DNA from: Myxococcus stipitatus
Lineage (GTDB): Bacteria; Myxococcota; Myxococcia; Myxococcales; Myxococcaceae
Length of the DNA stretch: 64,000 nt
NCBI RefSeq assembly: GCF_037414475.1
Contig: NZ_CP147913.1
Span: 6,818,001-6,882,000 of the forward strand
Reading direction: 5' to 3'
In this document: in pieces, positions 27,352 through 35,602 of the stretch
Numbering within the stretch: the stretch's first letter is position 1
Layout of the letters: each line of letters begins with the position of its first letter
The notes under the pieces: model-generated
What the model saw: only the letters and a program-made list of their open reading frames with translations
Told to the model about the DNA's origin: nothing
Database searches by the model: none
Translations under genes and position numbers: made by a program

Positions 27352-27795
27352 CTAGCGGGCGGGAAGTCGCGCCACGCTGGCCTCGTCGCGTCCGGCGAGC
27401 TTGTCCGCGCGGGCGAAGAGGGTGTCCAGCTCCTCGTAGAGCGCGTCGATGCGCTCCTGGAGCCGAGGCGCCGGAATCACCCCATCACCGGCCAGTTCCT
27501 CCAACCGGGCGCTGGCGCGCTGCAGGAGCTGGAGCGCCTTGAGCAGCGCCAGTCCGCGGCGAGTGCCTTCCTGGGTGAAGAGGGTGCCGCTCTGCGTGAG
27601 CGCTTCGAGCGTGCCGCGCACGCCACGAACGCGGTCCGCCTGGCGGGTGCGGTAGAGGTCCAACCGTCGCGCGCGGCGGGCGCCATGGAGGTCCACCACG
27701 CCAACGTCAGTGCCTGGAAAAGAGGAGGGCTTCACGGTGTGGTAATGTACGACACGCCTTCGCGGAGCCGCAAATTTACTGGACTGTAGTGACAT
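27352..27795 (-). CDS. unknown small protein, helical
   Basis: 147 residues, not recognised. The N-terminal third is basic and includes VVDLHGARRARRLDLYRTR; the rest is helical with Leu heptads (LALLKALQLLQRASARLEEL, then RIDALYEELDTLFARADKL), suggesting a coiled coil or helical bundle. No signal peptide or TM segment. It converges on ftsZ (30 bp between stops) and diverges from accC, sharing the 93-bp region upstream of accC. Confidence 0.65.
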   Translation of the reverse strand: MSLQSSKFAAPRRRVVHYHTVKPSSFPGTDVGVVDLHGARRARRLDLYRTRQADRVRGVRGTLEALTQSGTLFTQEGTRRGLALLKALQLLQRASARLEELAGDGVIPAPRLQERIDALYEELDTLFARADKLAGRDEASVARLPAR

Positions 27796-27888
27796 GTTGC
27801 ACGCTCGGCCGCTCCCTTGTCAGGGTGGGAGGTGGGGGTTAGGTTCGCCGCCCTTCGCACCCGCCGTCGCTGCTTGAGGATCCGCGCC

Positions 27889-29241
27889 ATGTTCCAGAAG
27901 CTGCTCATCGCCAACCGAGGTGAAATCGCGCGTCGTATCGGCGCGGCGGCGCGGCAGATGGGGCTGAAGACCGTCGCCGTGTACTCGGACGTGGACGCGG
28001 AGCTGCCCTTCGTGAAGGAGGCGGACGAGGCGGTGCGCATCGGCCCCGCACCGGCGAAGGACAGCTACCTGAGCATCCCCGCCATCCTGGAGGCGGCGAA
28101 GAAGACGGGCGCCCAGGCGGTGCATCCGGGCTACGGCTTCCTGTCGGAGAACGGGGAGTTCGCCCAGGCGTGCAAGGACGCGGGGCTCATCTTCGTGGGG
28201 CCTCCGCCGGAGGCGATGGCTCGGATGAAGGACAAGAGCCATGCCCGCAAGCTGGTGGCCGCGGCGGGTGTGCCCGTGGTGCCCGGCAGCGAGAACGTGG
28301 TGCCGGACGTGGCCAGCGCGTTGGCGGAGGCGGAGCGCATTGGCTACCCCGTGCTCTGCAAGGCGGCGGGCGGCGGCGGTGGCATCGGCATGGCGGCGGC
28401 GAACAACCCCGCCGAGTTGGAGAAGGTGTTCCGCCAGTGCACGGACCGGGCGAAGGCCTCCTTCGGCCGCGAGGGTGTGTACCTGGAGCGCTACTTCCCC
28501 GCGCCCCGTCACATCGAGGTGCAGATTCTGGGGGACCAGCACGGCCACCTCATCCACTGCCTGGAGCGCGAGTGCTCCATCCAGCGGCGTCACCAGAAGG
28601 TGGTGGAGGAGGCGCCGTCCGTGCTCTTCGCGGACGGGAAGAACGCGGCCCTGGCGGACAAGCTCTTCACCGCGGCTATCGCCGCGGCCAAGGCGTTTGG
28701 CTACGCGAATGCCGGCACCGTGGAGTTCCTGTACTCGGATGGAGAGGTCTACTTCATCGAGATGAACGCCCGGCTCCAGGTGGAGCACCCGGTGACGGAG
28801 CTCACCACGGGGCTGGACCTCATCGGGTGGCAGCTGCGCATCGCCGCGGGGGAGCACCTCACGGTGAAGCAGGAGGATGTGAAGCGGCGCGGGGCGGCGC
28901 TGGAGTTCCGCATCTACGCGGAGGACCCGGTGAAGTTCTTCCCGTCGCCGGGGCCGCTCAAGGTGTTCCAGCCGCCGTCGGGCGAAGGCGTGCGCTTGGA
29001 CGCGGGCTACGTCGAGGGCAACACCGTCACGCCCAACTACGACCCGCTCATCGCCAAGCTCATCATCTCCGGTGCCACGCGCGCGGAGGCGATTGAGCGC
29101 TCGGTGGCGGCGCTGCAGTCCTTCCGCATCGAAGGCATCAAGACGAACATCCCGCTCCACCTGCGAATCGTCCAGGATGCCGCCTTCAAGGCTGGCGACC
29201 TGGACACGCATTTCCTGGAGCACCACGCGAAGCCGGCGTAG
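27889..29241 (+). CDS. accC: biotin carboxylase subunit of an acyl-CoA carboxylase
   Basis: 450 residues, the length of stand-alone AccC. It carries FQKLLIANRGEIARRI at the start, HPGYGFLSEN, the ATP-grasp glycine loop AAGGGGGIGM (about 162-171), the catalytic ERECSIQRRHQK block, and FIEMNARLQVEHPVTE. It carboxylates biotin with bicarbonate and ATP. The next gene supplies a biotin carrier domain; no carboxyltransferase gene is in the window, so the acyl-CoA substrate (acetyl, propionyl or other) is unresolved. GAGGA site precedes ATG 27889. Confidence 0.93.
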   Translation: MFQKLLIANRGEIARRIGAAARQMGLKTVAVYSDVDAELPFVKEADEAVRIGPAPAKDSYLSIPAILEAAKKTGAQAVHPGYGFLSENGEFAQACKDAGLIFVGPPPEAMARMKDKSHARKLVAAAGVPVVPGSENVVPDVASALAEAERIGYPVLCKAAGGGGGIGMAAANNPAELEKVFRQCTDRAKASFGREGVYLERYFPAPRHIEVQILGDQHGHLIHCLERECSIQRRHQKVVEEAPSVLFADGKNAALADKLFTAAIAAAKAFGYANAGTVEFLYSDGEVYFIEMNARLQVEHPVTELTTGLDLIGWQLRIAAGEHLTVKQEDVKRRGAALEFRIYAEDPVKFFPSPGPLKVFQPPSGEGVRLDAGYVEGNTVTPNYDPLIAKLIISGATRAEAIERSVAALQSFRIEGIKTNIPLHLRIVQDAAFKAGDLDTHFLEHHAKPA

Positions 29242-29282
29242 AGGGATGGCTTCATCCCCATCACCCTGAGGAGAACGGACTT

Positions 29283-29498
29283 ATGGCGGACGTGGCGGCG
29301 CACATCACGGGCACCGTGTGGAAGATAGAGGTGCAGGTGGGCCAGCAGGTCAAGGAGGGCGAGACGCTCGTCATCCTCGAGTCCATGAAGATGGAGATGC
29401 CGGTGGATGCGCCCGAGGGTGGCGGCTCCGTGAAAGAGATTCGCTGCAAGGAGGCGCAGTCCGTCAACGAGGGTGATGTCCTCGTGGTGCTCGAGTAG
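29283..29498 (+). CDS. minimal biotin carboxyl carrier protein (biotinyl domain only)
   Basis: 71 residues consisting only of a biotinyl/lipoyl beta-sandwich. The biotin attachment motif ESMKMEMP places the acceptor lysine at about residue 38. The usual AccB N-terminal Ala/Pro region is absent. It starts 41 bp after accC, with an AGGAGA site, and most likely serves that carboxylase. Confidence 0.93.
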   Translation: MADVAAHITGTVWKIEVQVGQQVKEGETLVILESMKMEMPVDAPEGGGSVKEIRCKEAQSVNEGDVLVVLE

Positions 29499-29503
29499 TC
29501 CGG

Positions 29504-30268
29504 ATGGAGCCCTCGCTGGAGGTCGAGGACCGCGAGGGTGGCGTCCGCGTGCTGACGCTGTCCAACCTGGCCCGCCGCAACGCGCTCAACGACGCGCTGC
29601 TGGCGCGGTTGGATGCCGCGCTGGCGCCCGCCTCACACGTGCGGGTGCTGCTGGTGCGAGGCGCGGGCGGCACCTTCTGCGCGGGCTATGACTTGACGCA
29701 CCTGGGCCCCCCGGGTGCGGACGGGCGCCTGCCGGACGATTCGCTGGTGGAGTGCCTGCTCAAGCTGGAGCGGCACCCGGTGCCCACCGTGGCGCTGGTG
29801 CAGGGCGCGGCGGTGGGCGCGGGCTTCGACCTGGCGGCCGCGTGTGACTTCCGGGTGGGCGCGCCGGATACGCTCTTCCTCATGCCGCCGGCGAAGCTGG
29901 GCATCGTCTATTCGCCGGAGGGGCTGGCGCGGGCGACACGCCTGGTGGGCCTGTCCCGGGCGAAGCAGCTCTTCCTCACCGCGAGGAAGCTCGACGCGAG
30001 GGAGGCGCTGGCGTGGGGTCTCCTCGACATGTGTGAGGAAGACGCGGAGGCGCGAGCCTTCGCGCTGTGCGCGACGCTCGCGGGCCATGCGCCCGGTGCC
30101 GTGTCGGGGATGAAGGAGTCCTTCGGGCTGCTTTCGCGTGCGCCGCTGGGCGAAGAAGAGCAGGTGCGGTTGCGGACCCTGCGCGCGAAGGCGTTCGGCA
30201 GTGAGGACGCGAAGGAAGGTCGAGCGGCTTTCCTGGAGAAGCGTCCGCCCCGCTTCACCGGCCGCTAG
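29504..30268 (+). CDS. enoyl-CoA hydratase/isomerase family protein
   Basis: 254 residues in the crotonase fold. Visible features are LSNLARRNALND near the start, the oxyanion-hole GAGGTFCAGYDL segment (about 50-61), the GAAVGAGFDLAAACDFRV second oxyanion helix, and a PPAKLGIVYSPEG block. The first catalytic glutamate position of hydratases reads A-C-D/P-A-K rather than a clear Glu, so isomerase, hydrolase or decarboxylase activity is equally possible. It sits 5 bp after the mini-BCCP, consistent with a CoA-ester pathway operon. Confidence 0.85.
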   Translation: MEPSLEVEDREGGVRVLTLSNLARRNALNDALLARLDAALAPASHVRVLLVRGAGGTFCAGYDLTHLGPPGADGRLPDDSLVECLLKLERHPVPTVALVQGAAVGAGFDLAAACDFRVGAPDTLFLMPPAKLGIVYSPEGLARATRLVGLSRAKQLFLTARKLDAREALAWGLLDMCEEDAEARAFALCATLAGHAPGAVSGMKESFGLLSRAPLGEEEQVRLRTLRAKAFGSEDAKEGRAAFLEKRPPRFTGR

Positions 30269-30282
30269 TCACGCGCGGCCGG
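30258..30282. terminator. GC-rich hairpin between convergent genes
   Basis: A perfect 8-bp inverted repeat (CCGGCCGC / GCGGCCGG) with a 9-nt loop that includes the TAG stop of the crotonase gene. No T run follows, so intrinsic termination is uncertain; a bidirectional pause or Rho-assisted end is possible. Confidence 0.4.
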
Positions 30283-30298
30283 CGAGGCGGTGGGCACA

Positions 30299-30892
30299 TC
30301 AGGTGTCGCCGAACAGTTCGCCCATGCGCAGTTGGAGCGCCGAGGCAATCTTGTAGAGCGACGAGATGGACGCGGACGACTCCGCGCGCTCAATCTGGGA
30401 CAGCAGGGACACAGACAGGCCGGTGCGCCGCGCGAGCTGCTTGAGGGTGAGCTCCTGCGTCTTGCGCGCGTCGCGGATGGTGCGACCGATGGCGCGGTGC
30501 AGATCCGCCTCCGGGTCCTGGGACAAGCCCTTCTTCTGGAGGGCGTTGCGGACCGCGGTGATGAACTGCTCCGGCTCCATGGGCTTCTTGACGTAGTCAG
30601 AAGCCTGCGCCTTGAGCGAGGCAACCGCGGTGTCCACCGTGGGGTACGCCGTGGCGACGATGACTGCCACGTCGGTGTCGTACTTGCGGATCTGCTCGAG
30701 CACCTCGGTCCCCGACATCTGCGGCATCATCATGTCGAGGATGACGAGGTGGAAGTCAGAGCCACGGAGGATCTCCACCGTCTGGGTGGGGTCCGTCGTG
30801 GTCACGACCTCATAGCCTTCGCGAGTCAACACCAGCTTGAGGTAGTCGCAGTTGTCCTGCTCGTCATCAACCACCAGGATGCGAATCTGCAC
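30299..30892 (-). CDS. response regulator with receiver domain fused to XRE-family HTH
   Basis: 197 residues from a GTG start. The receiver domain (1-120) has the acidic pocket D9/D10, phosphoacceptor D53 (VILDMMMP), T81 and K103 (KKP), so it should be phosphorylatable. Residues about 134-197 form an XRE/Cro-C1 helix-turn-helix (LKQLARRTGLSVSLLSQIER). Receiver-XRE is an uncommon combination compared with OmpR, NarL or NtrC types. No histidine kinase lies nearby, so the partner is unknown. An FHA-domain gene lies 89 bp upstream on the same strand. Confidence 0.93.
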   Translation of the reverse strand: MQIRILVVDDEQDNCDYLKLVLTREGYEVVTTTDPTQTVEILRGSDFHLVILDMMMPQMSGTEVLEQIRKYDTDVAVIVATAYPTVDTAVASLKAQASDYVKKPMEPEQFITAVRNALQKKGLSQDPEADLHRAIGRTIRDARKTQELTLKQLARRTGLSVSLLSQIERAESSASISSLYKIASALQLRMGELFGDT

Positions 30893-30981
30893 AGCGTCTC
30901 CTCGCTGCAGGTGAGCTTCTTCGGGCTGCGGGGCTCGGGGAGGGGACGAGAGCGCGCAGCCGATGGGGGATGTCCGCCTCC

Positions 30982-32787
30982 CTATTTCTTCGGCTTGGTC
31001 TTCACCGAATCGTCGTAAGCCTTCAGCTGCGCTTCGACGCCGCCGCGGTAGGCGTGCTCTGGAGGGGCGAGCTCGAGGAACTTCCGGTAGTGCTTCGCGC
31101 CTTTGTCCATCTCCTCGAGGCGGGCCCAGGTGATGCCCAGCATGAGCTGGCAGTCAGGATTCAGGTCATCTATCGAGACACACTCCTCCGCGACGGAGAG
31201 GGCATCTGAGTACTTCTTGGTCTTGATGAGCTCCTTCGCGCGGTTGATGAGCTTGGTGGTCTTCTCGTCGAGCTGCTCGGAGTTGCTCTTGACGACAAGC
31301 GGCTCCTTGCCACCCACGGGCTTGCCCTCGGGCGGAGTATTGGCCGCCGCGGCCTGCTTTGCCGCCGTCTCGGCTTCCGCGGTCAGCTTCGCGAACTGAG
31401 CCTTCAGCTCACCATGGCGCTTGGAGAAGGTCTTGCTGCCAGCGGCGGCCTCGATGGGCCCACGCGCCTTGCCAAGGTCCCCCTCCGCCAGGGCCTTCTC
31501 GGCGGCGTCGAGCTGGGGCTTGAACGCCCGCTCGGCTTTCACTTCCTCGGCGAGCGCCTTGGCTTCCTTCGTGAGCGAGCCAACGGAGGCCATCTGCGCC
31601 GCCGTGGCCTCCGCCTGGTCGAGGTCCTGGGCCGCGAGCGCCTTGCGGGTGCTCTCCATCAACTCATTGAGGGAGGGCTTCGCCGGAGTCGGCGGAGTCT
31701 CGGGGGGCTTGGTATCCGCCTGCTCCGTCGGAGGAGCCGGGTCGACCTCGGGGGGCGGCTTGGGCGGGGTGTTGTTCTGCGCCACCACCGGCGGATCCTG
31801 CACGGGCTGCTGGGGATTGGCGCCCGGAGTCTGCGTCATGTTCCAGATGAAGAAGCCACCGATGCCCAGCGCCAGGGCGATGATCGGAGGCAGGATGAAC
31901 TTCATCTTGCTGCCGGACGGCGGCTCCGAGTCCTCGGCTTCGTCGGCGGCATCACCCGCGAGCAGGAAGCGCAGCTTCACATGGCCCAGCTCGACGATGT
32001 CGCCGCTGCCCAGGGACGCTTGCGCGTAGCTCTCGCCGTTGACCGTCATCCCGTTGGCGGACTGCATGTCGATGACGCGCCACTCGCCGTTCGCCTCGCG
32101 AACCAGCTTGGCGTGGGTCCGCGACAGCGAGCGGTGATCCAACGCGATGTCGTTGTCATCCGTGCGGCCGATGCGCAGCTCGGTCCGGATGCAGGCGAAC
32201 TCCTGGCCTCGGAGCTCGTCCGGGCTCAGCACCACCAGCCGGGGGGCATCGTGGGTCGGAATGTCCTCCAGCTTTCGGGGACGGTCCGCCTCCACATGAT
32301 CCAACCGGATGATGGAGGTGGAGTTGCGGCGCTTGTCCGCCGAGCCTTGAGACGGCGGGGTGTGGTCGTTTTCGTCACCACCACCTCCGGCGGCCTCGTC
32401 TTCGTCCCGGGCCGAGCGTGCGGGCTCGTCGGGCTCTGGCTCTGGTTCCTGCCGGCGCGCGGGTACCTTTGTCGTAATGGCGCCCACGGCATTGGCGCCT
32501 TCGGCCTGGAGTGCCAGGTCGTAGTCGCCAATCTGGATCAGGTCGCCCTCACTGAGGGGCGACTGACCCGCGATTCGCTCGCCGTTGATCCGGGTGCCGT
32601 TATAGCTACCCAGGTCCTCCACCACGACATGGCCGTTCAACCGCACCAGTCGTGCGTGCCGACGTGACACGTTTCGTTCCGTCAGGCGGATGGTGTTTCC
32701 CTCCTGACGGCCGATGGTGATCTCGTCGCGCACGAAGGGAACAACGGTCTTGCGCCCCTCGTCGTCTTCGATGATGAGCTTCAGCAC
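30982..32787 (-). CDS. FHA-FHA-TM-TPR-like membrane protein
   Basis: 601 residues from GTG 32787; the frame is open further upstream but would run into the divergent rhomboid gene. Two forkhead-associated domains are seen at about 20-95 (TIGRQEGNTIRL, SRRHARL) and about 190-270 (RIGRTDDNDIAL, SRTHAKL, NGMTVNG), separated by an acidic linker. A single TM helix (about 325-345) is followed by a Pro/Thr-rich segment and an Ala/Glu/Lys helical region ending in a TPR-like repeat. The FHA domains would bind phosphothreonine in the cytoplasm, with the helical part across the membrane. Its partners are probably Ser/Thr kinase substrates. Confidence 0.88.
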   Translation of the reverse strand: MLKLIIEDDEGRKTVVPFVRDEITIGRQEGNTIRLTERNVSRRHARLVRLNGHVVVEDLGSYNGTRINGERIAGQSPLSEGDLIQIGDYDLALQAEGANAVGAITTKVPARRQEPEPEPDEPARSARDEDEAAGGGGDENDHTPPSQGSADKRRNSTSIIRLDHVEADRPRKLEDIPTHDAPRLVVLSPDELRGQEFACIRTELRIGRTDDNDIALDHRSLSRTHAKLVREANGEWRVIDMQSANGMTVNGESYAQASLGSGDIVELGHVKLRFLLAGDAADEAEDSEPPSGSKMKFILPPIIALALGIGGFFIWNMTQTPGANPQQPVQDPPVVAQNNTPPKPPPEVDPAPPTEQADTKPPETPPTPAKPSLNELMESTRKALAAQDLDQAEATAAQMASVGSLTKEAKALAEEVKAERAFKPQLDAAEKALAEGDLGKARGPIEAAAGSKTFSKRHGELKAQFAKLTAEAETAAKQAAAANTPPEGKPVGGKEPLVVKSNSEQLDEKTTKLINRAKELIKTKKYSDALSVAEECVSIDDLNPDCQLMLGITWARLEEMDKGAKHYRKFLELAPPEHAYRGGVEAQLKAYDDSVKTKPKK

Positions 32788-32838
32788 GGGTCCGATCCGC
32801 GTACAGTCATAGCAGAACGGCCTTTCCACGCACAAGTC

Positions 32839-34503
32839 ATGCATCCCCCTCAAATGACAGGGCTTTCTCCCCAGCAGGAGGGGCAAACGGACCTGTTGTC
32901 CATCGGTCAACCGGCCGGAGAAGGTGGGGTTCGGGTACATCCCTGGGTCACGTTGACCCTGGTGGGTGTCCTCCTGGGGCTCCACGGTGTCCTCTGGGCC
33001 CAGGGGCCGGTGGACGTGGACATGCTGGTGAGGTGGGGCGCGAAGGCGGGGCCGCTGGTGTTGGAGGCGGGGCAGGTGTGGCGGTTGCTCACGGCCAACC
33101 TCCTGCACCGGGACGTGCTTCACCTGGTGCTCAACGTCACCGTGCTGGTGGCCGCGGGCAGCGCGTTGGAGCGGGTCTGCCGGCGGGGGGACTACGTCGC
33201 GTTCCTGGTGACGGTGGCGCTGGCGACGATGTCCAGCTCGCTTGCCTGGTCTGGCGCGGTGAGCGTGGGGGCCTCGGGGCTCGTCTATGGATGCCTGGGG
33301 GCGCTGCTCGTGCTGGGCCGGCGCCACCGCGCGCTCTTCCGCGTCCGCTGGCTCTCGGGAGAAAGCGCGCTGCCCACGGTGCTGGTGTTCCTATGGATGG
33401 GGTGGACGTCGGTGGGCGTGGACAACGCGGGGCACCTGGGCGGGCTCGTTGCGGGAGGGCTTGCTGGAGCGTTCCTGGAGCCGCGCGATGTGGCCTCGCG
33501 ACGAGGCGTGTTGAGGCCGTTGGTGGGCGTGATGGCGGCGGTGCTGCTGGCGGCCCTTGTGGTGACGGAGCGCTCGGGCTGGCGCGTGGAGCGCGATGAC
33601 GGCTTCGGCATCTCGGTGGCGCTGCCGGAAGGCTGGCGCGGTGAGGTGGATGGGCAGGGGCGGAGGACGTTCTCCAACGGACTGCCGGGCTTGGGGCGCG
33701 CGACGTTCTCCGCGGAGGCCATTGAAGCGGGCGAGCCGATGGATGGGCTGGCGCAGGCCCGTCGCTATCAGGAGGAGACCTTGCCACTCGATGCGCCCGG
33801 GCCCGAGGGTCGGACGTTGTCGGTGCAAGGGCCGTCGTCGACGCAGGTGGGGGGACGCATGGCGCAGCGGCTGCGCGCGCGGCTCGAGGGGCCCGATGAA
33901 GGCCGGCACCTCATCGCGTACTTCGTGCCTCGAGGTGAGTGGGTCTACCGCCTGGTCTTCACCTGGCCCGCGCAGTGGGCCGCCTATCAGGACGTCGTGG
34001 GACGGATGGTGGCGGAGCTGCGGTTCGACGAGCCCTCGGTGCTGCGCGAGGCGCGCGGACGGGCCTTGCTGTTGCCTGGCGCGCCGGGGCCTCGCCGTGA
34101 GCTGGGCGCGGTGCTGCGCCGGCTGGGGGCTCCCAGGTACGCCATCACGCCGCTTTCGGAGTCGGTGAGCCAGTCTCCCTCTCACGTCGGCGGACGGGTG
34201 GAGCTGGCCCGTGCGTTGCTCGAGGCCGGGCGGGTGGAGGAGGGGTGTCACGCGGCGGACGAGGCCCAGGTGTATGGGCCCTCCGACACGGGGGCGCTGG
34301 AGGCGGGCGTGCGCTGTGAGCTGGCGCGCGGGGCGCTTCCGCGTGCGCTGGCGCGGTTGGAGGAGGCCCGGCGGGTGGACCCGCAGGATGCGCGCCTGCG
34401 GGCCGCGGAGGCCGTGCTGCGGACGATGATGGAGACCGTGCCGCCAGAGCCCCCGCTGGTGATGCCTCCAGCGGGGGCGCCGGGTGTCAGTCCTCGTCCT
34501 TGA
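32839..34503 (+). CDS. rhomboid-family intramembrane serine protease with C-terminal extension
   Basis: 554 residues. The rhomboid core occupies about 35-225, with LTANLLHRDVLHLVLN, catalytic serine in GASG (Ser146) and catalytic histidine in NAGHLGG (His199). After the last TM segments comes a roughly 320-residue soluble portion: a beta-rich domain (GFGISVALPEGW, about 255-390) and TPR-like helices. The extension could select substrates or act independently. It diverges from the FHA gene by 51 bp and its 3' end overlaps the RNA ligase gene on the other strand by 17 bp. Confidence 0.9.
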   Translation: MHPPQMTGLSPQQEGQTDLLSIGQPAGEGGVRVHPWVTLTLVGVLLGLHGVLWAQGPVDVDMLVRWGAKAGPLVLEAGQVWRLLTANLLHRDVLHLVLNVTVLVAAGSALERVCRRGDYVAFLVTVALATMSSSLAWSGAVSVGASGLVYGCLGALLVLGRRHRALFRVRWLSGESALPTVLVFLWMGWTSVGVDNAGHLGGLVAGGLAGAFLEPRDVASRRGVLRPLVGVMAAVLLAALVVTERSGWRVERDDGFGISVALPEGWRGEVDGQGRRTFSNGLPGLGRATFSAEAIEAGEPMDGLAQARRYQEETLPLDAPGPEGRTLSVQGPSSTQVGGRMAQRLRARLEGPDEGRHLIAYFVPRGEWVYRLVFTWPAQWAAYQDVVGRMVAELRFDEPSVLREARGRALLLPGAPGPRRELGAVLRRLGAPRYAITPLSESVSQSPSHVGGRVELARALLEAGRVEEGCHAADEAQVYGPSDTGALEAGVRCELARGALPRALARLEEARRVDPQDARLRAAEAVLRTMMETVPPEPPLVMPPAGAPGVSPRP

Positions 34504-35488
34504 GCAGGAAGTCGTTGTTGATGACCTTGAACGACAGCCTGCTGCCGCCAAGCGTGGGCGATGGCCGCTCGACGAGGGGGCGGATGACGATGCCCTCCTT
34601 GCGGTTCTTCGTGCCGCTGTAGTGACCCTGCGCGAGCTTCAGGTAGTGCTCCAGGCCGTGGTCGAACGTCCGCGCGGCCTCGCCCGTGATGACGTGCTCC
34701 ACGGGCACCGTGCGCAGGCCCAGCCGCGCGCAGAACGCGAGGAACTCGGCATGGCCCAGGTACTGGCCGGTCCGGATGTCGTGGACGCTGAAGACGAACA
34801 GGTCCATGGCGTCCAGCCCCAGCCGGTTCTTCTGGATGCCCGGGCCACACAGCTCCCCCTGGATGGCGAAGCCCGGAGGAAGCACGGTGGCCAGGTCGTA
34901 CTTCTGCGCCAGGAGCCACGCCCGGCTCGTCCCGGGCCGTAGCGCCCAGTTGCGAGAGCAGGCCACCAGCGTTCCGTCGAGCATCCTGACGAAGGTCGCG
35001 GAGGTGCCGTCCAGCTTGGTGGCCACGTAGAAGTCGAGGCCTCGAATCTCGTCCAGCACGCCCAGGGCGGACTGCAACCGGATTTCATCGGTCCTGGGGA
35101 CCTCGGCCGGGAAGGGCGCGGCGACGTCGCTCCCCTCGGGCGGCGTGGGCTCGAACTTCACCACGCCCAAGGGCTCATGGACGTCCGTGCCCACCGGAGG
35201 TACCTCGCCACCGAGAATCGAGACCGGGAGGGCGAGCCCCTGGGACAACACGCCCCTGAGCCGCGCGGTCTTCACCCGGAAGCCTCGGGGCCGGAGGAAC
35301 TCCGCCCAATCCCTGCCCTCGGGAAGCTGGCTGTCGATTTCAAAGAAGACACATGCATCCCCGACGCGGAACTCGCCCTTCCTCACCACCACGTCCCAGC
35401 CCATCACCCTCGCCTTCAGGATGCTGTCGGCTCCAGGGATGTCCTCCAGGTGGTCCACCTTCTGAATCGAGACGAGCTTTCTCTCCAT
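34487..35488 (-). CDS. RNA ligase, DRB0094 (Rnl5-like) family
   Basis: 333 residues from ATG 35488, which has a GGAGGAG site 6 nt upstream; in-frame ATG 35503 is an alternative. The N-terminal third (ILKARVMGWDVVVRKGEFRVGD) matches the OB-like module of Deinococcus-type RNA ligases. The nucleotidyltransferase domain shows motif I KLDGTS (AMP-accepting lysine), motif IIIa-like GELCGPGIQKNRL, motif IV KEGIVIRP and motif V SFKVIN. Such enzymes seal nicks with a 3'-OH RNA end in duplexes, suggesting RNA or mixed RNA/DNA repair. No RtcB or tRNA-damage toxin lies next to it. Confidence 0.92.
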   Translation of the reverse strand: MERKLVSIQKVDHLEDIPGADSILKARVMGWDVVVRKGEFRVGDACVFFEIDSQLPEGRDWAEFLRPRGFRVKTARLRGVLSQGLALPVSILGGEVPPVGTDVHEPLGVVKFEPTPPEGSDVAAPFPAEVPRTDEIRLQSALGVLDEIRGLDFYVATKLDGTSATFVRMLDGTLVACSRNWALRPGTSRAWLLAQKYDLATVLPPGFAIQGELCGPGIQKNRLGLDAMDLFVFSVHDIRTGQYLGHAEFLAFCARLGLRTVPVEHVITGEAARTFDHGLEHYLKLAQGHYSGTKNRKEGIVIRPLVERPSPTLGGSRLSFKVINNDFLLKDED

Positions 35489-35602
35489 TGGAGACTCCTC
35501 CATGTGCTCCGGCGAACGCCGGGCCGATTGGGACGAGGAGAAGCGTTCCGGCTGACGCCGCCTCCCATGACGCGCAGCCGCGCCCTCGGCGCATGGAGGC
35601 GG

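Noticed and set aside
31414-32667. 417-codon plus-strand frame opposite the FHA gene.
   Set aside because: It has no recognisable domain, while the minus strand shows two complete FHA domains.
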